From positions 1-64,000 of the forward strand of contig JAEWPC010000091.1 in NCBI GenBank assembly GCA_023460795.1: a stretch of DNA of 64,000 nt, read 5' to 3'. Source of the DNA: Bacillota bacterium (lineage in GTDB: Bacteria; Bacillota; Bacilli; Paenibacillales; Paenibacillaceae). Below, in pieces: positions 25,976 through 35,500 of the stretch; within the stretch, counting starts at the first letter, position 1; the number at the start of each line of letters is the position of its first letter. Position numbers and translations under genes: made by a program. The notes under the pieces were generated by a model that did no database searches, was not told the DNA's origin, and saw only the letters and a program-made list of their open reading frames with translations.

Positions 25976-26014
25976 GAAGAAGGGCAAGGATGGATAACCT
26001 CCTCGCCCTTCTTC
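25976..26014. terminator. Bidirectional terminator between the small ORF and trxB
   Basis: GAAGAAGGGC (25976-25985) is exactly complementary to GCCCTTCTTC (26005-26014), with additional pairing inside (GAGG/CCTC). It lies between convergent genes. Confidence 0.8.
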
Positions 26015-26034
26015 CTATAGGGGTGAAACTTCGA

Positions 26035-26955
26035 TTAGTGACCTTCCAAGAAGCGCTCGCAATCGAGAGCGGCCATACAACCCGTTCCCGCCGCGCTGAT
26101 CGCTTGACGGTAACGATGGTCTTGCACGTCGCCGCAAGCGAATACGCCCGGAACGTTCGTCTCCGTCGTGCCCGGCGTAACGAGCAAGTAGCCGTTCTCG
26201 TCGGTGTTCAGCTGTCCGCCGAGGAACTTCGTGTTCGGCGTATGGCCGATCGCCACGAATACGCCGCTCGCGTCGATGACTTCATCTTCGCCGGTCTCGT
26301 TGTTTTTCACTTTCAGTCCGGTTACGCCAAGAGGTCCGCTAAGCACCTCGAGCGGCGTGCGGTTCAAGCTCCAGCTGATCTTCTCGTTGCCGCGCGCGCG
26401 GTCTTGCATGATCTTCGAAGCGCGCAGCTCGTTGCGGCGGTTCACCAGTACGACTTCGCTGGCGAAGCGCGTCAAGAAATGAGCTTCTTCCATCGCCGAG
26501 TCGCCGCCGCCGATGACGATGATTTTCTTGCCGCGGAAGAAGAATCCGTCGCAAGTCGCGCACGTGCTTACGCCGCGTCCGACGTTGTCTCGTTCTCCAG
26601 GAATGCCCAGGTATTTAGCCGATGCGCCCGTGGAGATGATCAGCGTCTCCGCGACGAGCTCGCCGATGCCTTCGACCTGCAGCTTGAACGGACGCTGCGA
26701 CATGTCGACCGAGTTCACCCAGCCGGAGCGGAATTCCGCGCCGAAGCGCTCCGCTTGCTTGCGCATGTTCGCCATGAGCTCCGGACCCATGATGCCTTCG
26801 GGGAAGCCCGGGAAGTTCTCGACCTCTGTCGTCGTCGTCAATTGGCCGCCCGGCTCGGGTCCTTCGATTACGAGCGGGTTCAAATTCGCCCGCGCCAAGT
26901 AGATTGCAGCGGTCAAGCCCGCAGGGCCGGTACCGATAATAATCGTTTTATACAT
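26035..26955 (-). CDS. trxB: Thioredoxin reductase
   Basis: TrxB transfers electrons from NADPH through FAD and a redox disulphide to thioredoxin. The 306-residue protein shows the FAD motif IIGTGPAGLTAAIYLARA at the start, the active-site pair CATC (within VSTCATCDGFF), the NADPH motif VIGGGDSAMEEA and the C-terminal FAD segment VFACGDVQDHRYRQAISAAGTGCMAALD. The ATG at 26955 begins the conserved MYKTIIIG and has AGGAAG eight bases upstream; the frame extends 12 codons further without support. It is cytoplasmic. Confidence 0.96.
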   Translation of the reverse strand: MYKTIIIGTGPAGLTAAIYLARANLNPLVIEGPEPGGQLTTTTEVENFPGFPEGIMGPELMANMRKQAERFGAEFRSGWVNSVDMSQRPFKLQVEGIGELVAETLIISTGASAKYLGIPGERDNVGRGVSTCATCDGFFFRGKKIIVIGGGDSAMEEAHFLTRFASEVVLVNRRNELRASKIMQDRARGNEKISWSLNRTPLEVLSGPLGVTGLKVKNNETGEDEVIDASGVFVAIGHTPNTKFLGGQLNTDENGYLLVTPGTTETNVPGVFACGDVQDHRYRQAISAAGTGCMAALDCERFLEGH

Positions 26956-27064
26956 ATGCGACACTTCCTTCATCCTCAATATACCATTCATGATACCACC
27001 CTATCGCCGATGCTTCATGAAGGGTTGATGAACGTATCATGAAGATTTCATGAAGATGAAGCCG

Positions 27065-27316
27065 TTACTCCTTATTAGCCCCCGCGGAGCTTGCGTTCAG
27101 GCGGTCCAGCGTCGATACCATAGCCTGCTGGCTGGCTGAGACCATACCGGTTTTCAAGGCGCCCAGAATGTGATCGAAAGTAAGGGGCGTCTCGGGATGG
27201 CTCGATGATTCCTTAATCTGTTCATTAACGGTACGTAACCCGCTTGCGGCCGCGGCCGATAGGATCGTCTTGCTGTTCTCGTAGATATAGGAGATTAAGT
27301 GTTTGCGTTTGGACAA
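27065..27316 (-). CDS. Hypothetical 83-residue protein
   Basis: This small protein is predicted to be mostly helical: a basic N-terminus (MSKRKHLISYIYENSKTI), an Ala-rich helix, and a second half (FDHILGALKTGMVSASQQAMVSTLDRLN). There is no signal peptide or Cys. AGGAGGTAATAAG precedes the ATG. It starts five bases after the stop of the TPR-like gene and is probably co-transcribed with it. No family recognised. Confidence 0.65.
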   Translation of the reverse strand: MSKRKHLISYIYENSKTILSAAAASGLRTVNEQIKESSSHPETPLTFDHILGALKTGMVSASQQAMVSTLDRLNASSAGANKE

Positions 27317-27321
27317 TCTTA

Positions 27322-28143
27322 TTACCTCCTTTTATGGCTCTTCCTCTTGCTTTCCTTCCTGCGCCGAGACGATGTCGAGCTTTTCCTTCTACTCCCAATC
27401 CCTGCTGCATCTAAGATCGTATTGCCTGCTATGCCCGCTGCGAGGCCGATCAGGATGGACCCGGCGGACACGCCCTTCGTCCTTTTATCTTCCTCGACCG
27501 AAGGCTTGCCTTCTGCGGATTTAAGCTTCGATCTTGCCAATTGCCGATAGGCCGGAAATTCCGCCTGTTGCTCCAATCGGCTCCAACAATTGACCGCATC
27601 CGGTATCCGACCGATTCTGAAGTACGCGTCTCCAAGCTCGTCGATCAGTTGTAGCACGCCTTCGGGACTCACTCTTATCTTCAGTTCGTCCTCGTGCTGC
27701 AGCAGCATGTTATAATCCTCGATTGCAGTCGCCGTACGGCGAAATTGCCTCTCCGGCAAATTGTAGGCCGCCTTTCCGCGAAGCAAACGTATGGTAAGAT
27801 CCTGCGGCGCTGCGGCCACGGCACCGTCTAGAAGCTTCAACCCTTTGCGGGCGCATCTCAGCTTCAGTAACGGATTGCGTTTTTCCCGCGCCTTAAAGAT
27901 CATAATGCTTCCGTGATAGGCATCAGCGAGCGGACGTCCCGGATATTCTTCTCGAAGTCGTTCAAGCGAATCGTCCGCTTCCGCTAAGGCTTGTTTGTCG
28001 CCGGCAATACACTGTTGATACAGGCCGATGACTTGCGCAAGATTTGCTCCATACGAAGACGGCTCCTCGGAGGACGGTTCATGCTTTCCTTTGGTCAATG
28101 GTTTACTTCCTTCCTGTCGCGGATTGTTCGGTATCGGCCGCAT
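27322..28143 (-). CDS. TPR-like protein with C-terminal hydrophobic segment
   Basis: The protein (273 residues from the ATG) begins with a polar stretch. Helical repeats of the TPR type follow (about 35-215: VIGLYQQCIAGDKQALAEADDSLERLREEYP; LIDELGDAYFRIGRIPDAVNCWSRLEQQA). Near the end is a Gly-rich hydrophobic segment (GSILIGLAAGIAGNTILDAAGIG) and an Arg/Lys/Ser tail. The ATG at 28143 has no binding site; a TTG at 28098 has GGAAGG nearby and may be the true start, giving 258 residues. The hydrophobic segment may insert in or touch the membrane. Function unknown; it probably forms an operon with the 83-residue protein. Confidence 0.7.
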   Translation of the reverse strand: MRPIPNNPRQEGSKPLTKGKHEPSSEEPSSYGANLAQVIGLYQQCIAGDKQALAEADDSLERLREEYPGRPLADAYHGSIMIFKAREKRNPLLKLRCARKGLKLLDGAVAAAPQDLTIRLLRGKAAYNLPERQFRRTATAIEDYNMLLQHEDELKIRVSPEGVLQLIDELGDAYFRIGRIPDAVNCWSRLEQQAEFPAYRQLARSKLKSAEGKPSVEEDKRTKGVSAGSILIGLAAGIAGNTILDAAGIGSRRKSSTSSRRRKESKRKSHKRR

Positions 28144-28274
28144 AAGAGCGGCCGCTTCTTCAAGTGCGACGGCTTGTACTGATCAGGATATGACCGTCTC
28201 CCGTGACCCGATTGGATAACAGACTCGCTCTATGAACCTATTTTGAACAATCTATCCATCGGCGCCGCTGGATA

Positions 28275-28319
28275 AATAAAAGGCACAGCCCCCTCAGGAT
28301 GATGAGAGAGCCGTGCCTT
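28275..28319 (-). terminator. Rho-independent terminator of the APH-kinase gene
   Basis: On the minus strand AAGGCACGGCTC pairs with the GGCTGTGCCTT region and is followed by TTATTT. It lies just after the stop codon at 28331. Confidence 0.75.
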
Positions 28320-28330
28320 GTAATCGTATC

Positions 28331-29299
28331 CTATCGAATGGGATCGGCTTCCAAGAACGATCGGATGCCGTCCGTCAGATTGTCGCGGGCCCAACGGACA
28401 TGGCCTTCGTTCTCGTATTTGCGGTAGACGCATTCGATATCCATGATCAAATCCAAATACAAATCGTACAGTTTACGTCTGGCGATCTGCGACGGTTCGG
28501 TCATAGACAGGCCGTATCCTCGCGTATGAGCCTCCGAATCGACGAACTTTCCGAAGTACATCTCCATAAGAGGGTCGCCCCATCGCGCGCGCTCGAAATC
28601 GACGATTCCGGTAACGACGCCGTCTTTGACGAAAAAATTGCCATCCCACAAATCCCAATGCACGAGCTGCGGAACCGTAACTTCGTCCAAGACGTGAAGC
28701 CGGCTCTCGATCGCTTCTCGAAGCTCTTCGTAAGGCACCGGAAGCTTGACGCCCGCCTCCTCGCCGTCTAAGAGCACTCCCATGATCATTTCGCGGAACG
28801 CCTCGCGCCAGCAATCGTGTTTAGCCGCGCTATCCGCGAAGTAGCCGAATCGCTCGCCGGTGAGCGCATTCATCGCCCTGGTGAAGAGGCCCAACTGCTC
28901 CTCGATCGCGGCGCGCGTCTCCGCCGGCAGCGAATCCTTTACTTTAACGTAAGGATCGCCTTCCACGTAGTCCATAATGAAGTATTCGACGGGCAACAGC
29001 TTAAGCGAATCGTCGTAGGCCCGAAGCTGCGGAACCGGAAACCCTTCCAGCCCGGACAGCAGACGCAACACCATCACTTCGGTTTTCATCGTTTCGGGCT
29101 CGCAACGCATCGACCGGATGTTATTCGCCGGCCGCGCCTTCAATACGACCCGCCTTCCGTCCGAGAGCGTAATGGCGTAGGCGCTATTCGCCCAACCGTC
29201 CGTCAGTTCCGCGTATTCCGTCAGCGGAAGTCCGAACGCCTGCTTAACGGCCGCATTCAATTGCTCGCCGCTAAGCTTCGATTTATAGATTCCTTCCAT
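28331..29299 (-). CDS. Aminoglycoside phosphotransferase/choline kinase-fold protein
   Basis: This 322-residue kinase of the APH/CHK fold has the ATP-site Lys in VVLKARP, an early strand ELTDGWANSAYAITL, and the catalytic loop VHWDLWDGNFFV. The Mg2+-binding Asp lies in GIVDFERARWGDP. In HWDLWDGN the usual HGD of APH is replaced by HWD, as in many small-molecule kinases of this fold. The substrate is unknown; antibiotic resistance should not be assumed. It lies 15 bases after the sialate O-acetylesterase gene on the same strand, so the two may be an operon. Confidence 0.85.
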   Translation of the reverse strand: MEGIYKSKLSGEQLNAAVKQAFGLPLTEYAELTDGWANSAYAITLSDGRRVVLKARPANNIRSMRCEPETMKTEVMVLRLLSGLEGFPVPQLRAYDDSLKLLPVEYFIMDYVEGDPYVKVKDSLPAETRAAIEEQLGLFTRAMNALTGERFGYFADSAAKHDCWREAFREMIMGVLLDGEEAGVKLPVPYEELREAIESRLHVLDEVTVPQLVHWDLWDGNFFVKDGVVTGIVDFERARWGDPLMEMYFGKFVDSEAHTRGYGLSMTEPSQIARRKLYDLYLDLIMDIECVYRKYENEGHVRWARDNLTDGIRSFLEADPIR

Positions 29300-29314
29300 G
29301 GACCGTTCCTCCGA

Positions 29315-30781
29315 TTATATAGACGTCCGGAACGGCGCAACCGGAAGGCCGATCCCGTTCTTCAACGTCGCCGTAGGCCAGCTTGCCCACGCGTACCGCA
29401 CCGCGGCAGGGGCGGCCACTTCGGCGCTGCTTACGACTACCGTGCTGCCCGCGATGGCCGCATCGGCTTTCACGAATTTGCCGTCCGCTCCCGCGATCTC
29501 GAAGCCGAGCACTTCGTCGGCGGTCGAGGCGAGCCCGCTCTCCGCATGGCTAAAGCTGACGATCGCCTTGCTCCCGTCGATAGCCAATCTCTTGAAGAAA
29601 GGTCCGTAGCAGGCTACGTCACGGCCATAAACTTCTTTCAGCGCGATGCCGCCAAGACGTTCGCCGACCGGGCGTTTGTCGCGCGGATGGATATCCTTCT
29701 CTTCGCCGCAATCGATAATGACCGCCATCGCCGTATTCGGCACCTGCTCCGACGCTTTTTGCTGCGCCTCGCGCAGCAGCGGCCAATTCACGCCGTCATG
29801 ATCGTGAGGGTCCGCGAAGCCGGGCAGTTGAACGAACAAGAACGGCAGCGAGTCGTCGCCCCAATCCTGTCGCCACTGGCCGATCATGACCGCCATCAGC
29901 CGATCGTACAGATGCGGCCGGTCCGCGTCGCTCTCGCCTTGATAATAGATAAAGCCTTTAATGCCGTAAGGCACCGCTTTGCGCAGCATCGTGCCGTACA
30001 GCCCGTTCGGCCGCAGGAAGCTGCGCTCGTTCAGCGGAGGCGGCCAAGGGAAATCCCCGAGCTCCGCGCCCTTGAGTCCTTCGGACTCTCTGCGAACCCA
30101 AGCGTCCACGGCCGCTTGATAGTCGTCCTGTTCCTTCTTGGCGGTCTCCGGGTCATGCTTGCTGACCTTTTCTTTGTAAACGTCGACGTATACGCGCAGC
30201 TCCGGATCGCTGGCTATTGCCTCCTCCGGTACCCAGCACGAGGCGGACGTGCCGCCCCAGTTGCAGCCGACGATGCCGATCGGCACGTCCAACTCGCCGA
30301 CTAGCGTTCTCGCGAAGTGGTAGCCTACCGCCGTGAACTGCTTCACCTTCTCCGGAGAGCACACCGCCCATGCGCCTGCATGCTCTTGACCATCGTCATA
30401 AGCGACGCGCGGCACTTCGTAATAGCGCACGAGGGGGAAATTGGCCGCAGCTGCTTCCTGATCCGCGTTCAAAGAGTCCGCCAGCCGCCACTCCATGTTC
30501 GATTGGCCCCCCGCAAGCCACACGTCGCCTACGAGTACGTCGCGGAACGTCAATTTGTCTCCTCCCGCTTGTATCGTCAACTCGTATGGGCCGCCGGCTT
30601 CCATCGCCGGTAGCGTCACTTTCCATTCGCCGCCGCGGACGACGGCCTCGGCCGACGTTTCCCGAATGTGTACGGTAACGGTCTCACCGTCCGTTCCCGT
30701 CCCCCATACGGGAATACCCCGCTCTCTCTGAAGCACCATATGATCCGTAAACAATGCGTTCGCTTGCAGCTTCGCCGACAC
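29315..30781 (-). CDS. Sialate O-acetylesterase-type SGNH esterase
   Basis: This 488-residue carbohydrate esterase of the sialate O-acetylesterase (SASA, SGNH-like) family has the nucleophile block GDVWLAGGQSNMEW and the second block YYQGESDA. The catalytic Asp/His pair is expected near the C-terminal third; the latter is not clear-cut here. No signal peptide is present, so it probably works inside the cell on imported acetylated sugars, for example from xylan or pectin. The start is a GTG at 30781 with a weak GGCGG site. It sits upstream of the APH-like kinase. Confidence 0.87.
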   Translation of the reverse strand: MSAKLQANALFTDHMVLQRERGIPVWGTGTDGETVTVHIRETSAEAVVRGGEWKVTLPAMEAGGPYELTIQAGGDKLTFRDVLVGDVWLAGGQSNMEWRLADSLNADQEAAAANFPLVRYYEVPRVAYDDGQEHAGAWAVCSPEKVKQFTAVGYHFARTLVGELDVPIGIVGCNWGGTSASCWVPEEAIASDPELRVYVDVYKEKVSKHDPETAKKEQDDYQAAVDAWVRRESEGLKGAELGDFPWPPPLNERSFLRPNGLYGTMLRKAVPYGIKGFIYYQGESDADRPHLYDRLMAVMIGQWRQDWGDDSLPFLFVQLPGFADPHDHDGVNWPLLREAQQKASEQVPNTAMAVIIDCGEEKDIHPRDKRPVGERLGGIALKEVYGRDVACYGPFFKRLAIDGSKAIVSFSHAESGLASTADEVLGFEIAGADGKFVKADAAIAGSTVVVSSAEVAAPAAVRYAWASWPTATLKNGIGLPVAPFRTSI

Positions 30782-30879
30782 GTAGATCCCGCCTTTTCTC
30801 CGAATTCTATCTTCGATGGTGTCACAAAACCGATAGCGTGTCCACCCACTATCTTATTGTTTTTTTATGCGATATTGAC

Positions 30880-30909
30880 CATAGAAAAGCACGCTGTCTT
30901 CCGACAGCG
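30880..30909 (-). terminator. Rho-independent terminator of cheY
   Basis: On the minus strand CGCTGTC-GGAA-GACAGCG is followed by TGCTTTTCTATGG. It lies 20 bases after the cheY stop. Confidence 0.75.
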
Positions 30910-30928
30910 CGCCGTTGTCTGCTTCCTA

Positions 30929-31291
30929 TTAATTTCCGATCGCCCGATGCACGGCCTCGAGCACTCGCGTCGAGTGGAACGGCTTCGTGATGAAATCCTT
31001 GGCGCCGCTCTGAATCGCCTCGATGATGAGATTGCGCTGTCCGACGGCCGAACACATGACAATGTTCGCCTTCGGGTCGAACTTGCGGATTTGTTTGACC
31101 GCCTCCACGCCTTCCATGACGGGCATCGTAATGTCCATCGTCACGACATCCGGTTTGAACGCCATATATCGCTCTACCGCTTCTTGGCCGTTGCCCGCCT
31201 CGGTCACTACCTCGTGACCTGCGCCGACCAGAATATCCTTCAGCATCGCTCGCAGGAATGCCGCATCGTCAACTATCATTATTTTAGCCAT
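30929..31291 (-). CDS. cheY: CheY-type stand-alone response regulator
   Basis: This 120-residue receiver has the full phosphorylation site: acidic pair DD in IMIVDDAAF, phospho-acceptor Asp in VTMDITMP, a Thr/Ser switch at MCSAVG and the Lys in ITKPF. There is no output domain, as in chemotaxis CheY, which binds the flagellar switch. The EGVEAVKQIRKFDPKANIVMCSA stretch is typical of Bacillus-type CheY. No other chemotaxis gene is nearby, so another use cannot be excluded. CAGGAGG precedes the ATG. Between this gene and 31404 I see nothing else. Confidence 0.9.
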   Translation of the reverse strand: MAKIMIVDDAAFLRAMLKDILVGAGHEVVTEAGNGQEAVERYMAFKPDVVTMDITMPVMEGVEAVKQIRKFDPKANIVMCSAVGQRNLIIEAIQSGAKDFITKPFHSTRVLEAVHRAIGN

Positions 31292-31403
31292 GCCCGAACC
31301 TCCTGACAGACAAGAACCGATCGTCTAACTTCATGATTCGATCTTATCTGACAAAGCTGATCAAATTCTGAACATCCCTGTTCAGCGGCTTATGGCGTTC
31401 TCG

Positions 31404-32522
31404 CTATTTGCGTTCGTTCCATTGCGTATACCACGCGATGATCGGTTCGCTCGGCTCGGCATCGAAATCTTCTTTAAGCATCTCCGCGAGCTTGGCGTAT
31501 TGCTGATGAACCTCACTGTGGTTGCCGAGCTTTCCGTACAGGCGCATGAACCCGAAATAGCTTTCCTCGTTCTCCGGATAGCGCTGCTGCATTTGTTGAT
31601 AGAGCGTCAGAACGTCGCTGGAGGCGCCGTCCTCTTCCAACCGAGCGGCATTCTTCAGCGCATAATCGAGCCACAGCGCCCGAAGCCGTTCCCGCTCTCC
31701 GTCCGACCACATATAGTCCTCGGTCTCGAGGTAGTCGCCGCGATAGTGTTGCGTCAATAGACGCGTTACCGCTTTGCTGTCCCCCGCTTCTACCGCTTCG
31801 CGAATCGCCTTCTCCCAGACGATCACGTCGACTTGGGTGCCATGCAGCTCGACGCGATAACGGCCTTCCTTATATTGGAGGTTCAACGGAATACCCATCG
31901 TCTTCATCGATTGCCGAATTTGATAGATCGTCGTGTGCAGGTGCGTAATGGACTTGTCCGGATCGGCATCCGGCCATATGCGGTCCAGCAGTTCTTCTTT
32001 GCTCGGAGTCTTATCGCCCGAATGAATCAGATAGGCGAGCAGCTCGCGAGCCTTAGCCGTACGCCAAGCGACGTCGATCGGGTTCCCCTGCGCGTCTTGG
32101 AAGCTCAAATGGTGAAAAAAGCACACGGTCGGAGCTGTGACGCGCTGAGGCTCTGGGCGGCTTTCCGCGGGTTTCGAACGCAGCCGTCCGATCGTCCTCT
32201 CGAGACGTCTCAGCTCGATCGGCTTGAGCAGGTAATCGATGGCCGCCAGTTCGAACGCCTCGATCGCGTACTGCTCGTAGGCGGTCACGAACACGATCTG
32301 CAGATCCGGCTGCGCCGCCTGCAATCTAGCCGCCAGCTCCAAGCCGTTCAGCTCGGGCATCTCGATATCGACGAACGCGACGTCCGCATCCAGCTCCTTC
32401 TGCTGCTTCAGCGCTTGCCTCGGATCCTGGAAAGCTCCCGACACCTGTACTTCGAACCGCTGCAGCAGCCGCGTCATGCTCTCCAATGCTAAATACTCAT
32501 CGTCGACGACGATGGCTCTCAT
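31404..32522 (-). CDS. Response regulator with SARP/BTAD-type output
   Basis: The 372-residue protein has a receiver (1-120; DD at VVDDEY, Asp in VAFVDIEMPELNG, Thr in FVTAYEQY, Lys in YLLKPI). Next comes a winged-helix region (about 140-225; LAYLIHSGDKTPSKEELLDRIWPDADPDKSITHLHTTIYQIRQSM). The C-terminal BTAD helical domain (about 235-370; VDVIVWEKAIREAVEAGD..., ALWLDYALKNAARLEEDG) completes it. This order is typical of Paenibacillaceae regulators paired with 7TMR-DISM kinases. Its ATG overlaps the stop of the kinase gene by four bases, so the two form a two-component system. Targets are unknown. Confidence 0.92.
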   Translation of the reverse strand: MRAIVVDDEYLALESMTRLLQRFEVQVSGAFQDPRQALKQQKELDADVAFVDIEMPELNGLELAARLQAAQPDLQIVFVTAYEQYAIEAFELAAIDYLLKPIELRRLERTIGRLRSKPAESRPEPQRVTAPTVCFFHHLSFQDAQGNPIDVAWRTAKARELLAYLIHSGDKTPSKEELLDRIWPDADPDKSITHLHTTIYQIRQSMKTMGIPLNLQYKEGRYRVELHGTQVDVIVWEKAIREAVEAGDSKAVTRLLTQHYRGDYLETEDYMWSDGERERLRALWLDYALKNAARLEEDGASSDVLTLYQQMQQRYPENEESYFGFMRLYGKLGNHSEVHQQYAKLAEMLKEDFDAEPSEPIIAWYTQWNERK

Positions 32523-35500
32523 ACGTTCTCCTCCTTCATGACGGGTACCCTGAAGCTTACTTCGGTGCCTTCCCCAACCTTGCTCTTGATCGTTAACCCC
32601 GTTCCGAACGCGTTCCTTAACCGTTGATGTACGTTCACGAGGCCGATGCCTCCGCGATGCGTTCCGGACAACACCGCATCGATCTTCTCTTGCGGGAAGC
32701 CTACGCCGTTATCTCGTATGGATATCAAGTAACCGCCCGCTTCCTCCGACACTTCGATATGAAGATGCCCGCCCTCGAATCGGGTGAGAATGCCGTGCCG
32801 CAGGGCGTTCTCCACGATCGGTTGGATCGTCAGCGGAGGCAAGCTGAAATTCGGAGACTCCGCGATCATCGTCGTGACGGTCATCCGCCCGCCGAAGCGC
32901 GCCTGCTCGATCTGAAGATACGAATGGACGAGCGTCCACTCCTTGCCGAACGGAACGAACCGGTCCAAGTTCCGCAGGTCGAAGCTGCTTCGCAAATAGC
33001 TGCCGAAATCGTTCAGCAGCTCCCGCGTCCGTTCGGGATCGATCTCGCTTAAGCTGGCGATCGTGTTCAGCGTGTTGTATAGAAAATGGGGCTTGATCTG
33101 CGCCTGGATGAGCGCCATCTCCATGTGCAGCTGGTCCCGAATGGACTGCTTCATCCGCAGCAGCGTGCGCGTACGGGCCCTGAATTCGGAATCGTTGATC
33201 GGCTGGATGACGTAATCGTTCGCCCCCGCGTTATAGCCGACGAGCAGATCGGCTGGCTGAAGCCGAGAAGTGAGGAACAGCACCGGCAGATCGTAGAACG
33301 TGTGGCGTTCGCGGATTTTGCGGCACAGGTCGTAGCCGGTGAGACGCGGCAGCATGACGTTCAAGACGACCATGTCCCACTCCGTCTCGCGTTCCCATAT
33401 CCGCAAGCCTTCGAGACCGTCCGTAGCGATCGTGACTTCCAAGCCTTCTTGGATCAGAATGTGCTGCATAATCTGAAGCGAGACTGGATCGTTCTCGACA
33501 ATGAGCACGCGCTGCGATCCCGTTTGGTCACTTTCCGTTTTCTTCGCCGCTTTACGCTCCATTGCCGCCGCCGCTAGCTTGCCGGCTTCTATTATTATCT
33601 CTTCCGCGTTAGATACGGCGGGGTCCGCGGGGTCCGCCAACGGCAAGGTGAAGCCGAGCTCCAGCGTATGCGACGACGGCTGGTTCAGGGCGAACCGTCC
33701 TCCGTGCATCTCCGCAAGCTTGCGGCTGATCGCCAGCCCGACATCCGCGTCAAGAGCGGATTCTCCGGCGACATCCGGGTCGAAGCCGGGGTCGCTCCGG
33801 CTGGCCATCACTTTGACGCTAATCGCATCGTGCCCCGCCGTGGTCTCCGCTTTCACCGTTACGGAGCCTTCGGCGCCTGACTTCACCGCGTGATGGAGCA
33901 TGTTGAACAGCAGCTGCATGACGCGTTGATCGTCCGCCTTCGCGTTAGGGAGTCCGGGACTCGTCCGATTGTCGAAACGAATGTCTCTTCCGCCCGTCAT
34001 ATACCGCATCACTTCGATCGCGCCGTTAATCTTCATCCGCACGTCTACGGCATGAAGATGAAGCTCGATATTCCCCTCGTTCAGCTTCGTCAAGTCCATC
34101 ATATCGCTAAGTTGCTGCGACATTCGCCTGCCGGTAGCCACCATAAGCTGAAGCCGCTCCGTCTGCATCGGATCCTTCGGCGTTTTCTCTTCGAGCATCA
34201 GCTGAGCCAGATTGATCATCGCTTGCAGCGGCGCGCGGATTTCCTGCGACGTATTCGCCAGAAAATCGTCCTTCAGGCGATCCTTCAATTGCAGCTCCTT
34301 CGACAGAACTTCCACCCTGTCCATGTTCGTGAAAAACCGTCTGGCGATCAGCATCGCCATGCAGAAGATGAAGATCAACCGCTCCGCAGGGAACGAATCG
34401 GCAGTTCGCAGCGTGCCCGTATACACGAGCAGTTGCATTAAAGACTCCGATAGAATGCTAATCGCCGCCATGAAAATATAGATCGAACCGAAAGCTCCCG
34501 CGATTCCCGCACGGACCAGAATGTATAGCGCATAGAAAAAAAGCAGCGCGACGAGACTGATCGCTTGCGCCTCGTATCGCGAATACAACTGAACCTCCGT
34601 GACGATCGTACCCAGCGCGACCGCGCCAGCGAGCGCAAGCAACAGCCTCGTTAATCGCGGATGATCGAACTTCGGGAACATCGCGCGGACGAATAGCAGC
34701 AACGACGAATAGATGCCGAACGACGACAGCAACTGCAGCTTCGATTGCCACTCATAGTTAAGAGACGGACAGAGCAACAGCAAGAGTCTCTCTCCGTGCG
34801 TTCCCCAGAACAGCAAGGAAGACGCGAACACGCAGCTGAAATACAACAATTCGGTGCTGCGCTTCCGGAACAGATACAGCAGCAAGAAATAGATGCCGCT
34901 TACGATATAGAATCCCATCATCAAGCTGTTGCCGGCGAATGCCAGCTTGCTCTCGCGTTCGATCGCGGTTTTGCTGCCGAAATGAATATCGTCGAATATG
35001 CCGCCTAGCGTACCGTAATGGAAATTGGACGTCTGGATCAGCACTTCGAACTGCCGGCCGCTTGGCTCGAAGCTCGCCGTATAGGGCAGCATGCCGGCTG
35101 TCGTTCGATCGCGGCTCATCCCCGGCACGCCCTGCTGTCCAAGCAAGCTGCCGTCCACGAATAATTTATGAGCTGTACGAATGCGCTGCACCCGCAGCCC
35201 GTAAGGTTCAAGACCGCCATCTTTCTCCGGGAGGCGGACGAGCAGCCGGTAAGTTCCAACGCCAAGAGCGGTTGGCGTATCTTCCCCAACCGCATGGTCC
35301 CATTGTCCAGGGACTTCAATGATCTTCGTATTCGATTCGTCTGGAAGCCGATCACCCGGTTCCAGCAAGACGCCCGGATAGAACGTCCATTCTCCGCGGA
35401 GGGGCAAGACATCGTCTTGCGAGCCGCTCCACCGCGTTAGGTCGAGCACGCCCGCTTCGGCGCGCGGCGATTGGTTGCCCGACTCTACTGTCCATATCAA

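Noticed and set aside
28331..29299. Antibiotic resistance by aminoglycoside phosphotransferase
   Set aside because: The APH fold is shared by many small-molecule kinases, the catalytic HGD is HWD, and the neighbour is a sugar esterase. No resistance claim is justified.
28817..30304. Plus-strand open frame of 495 codons opposite the sialate esterase
   Set aside because: It is a mirror of the GC-rich third-position bias of the minus-strand genes and is extremely rich in Arg and His. The esterase motifs on the other strand decide the matter.
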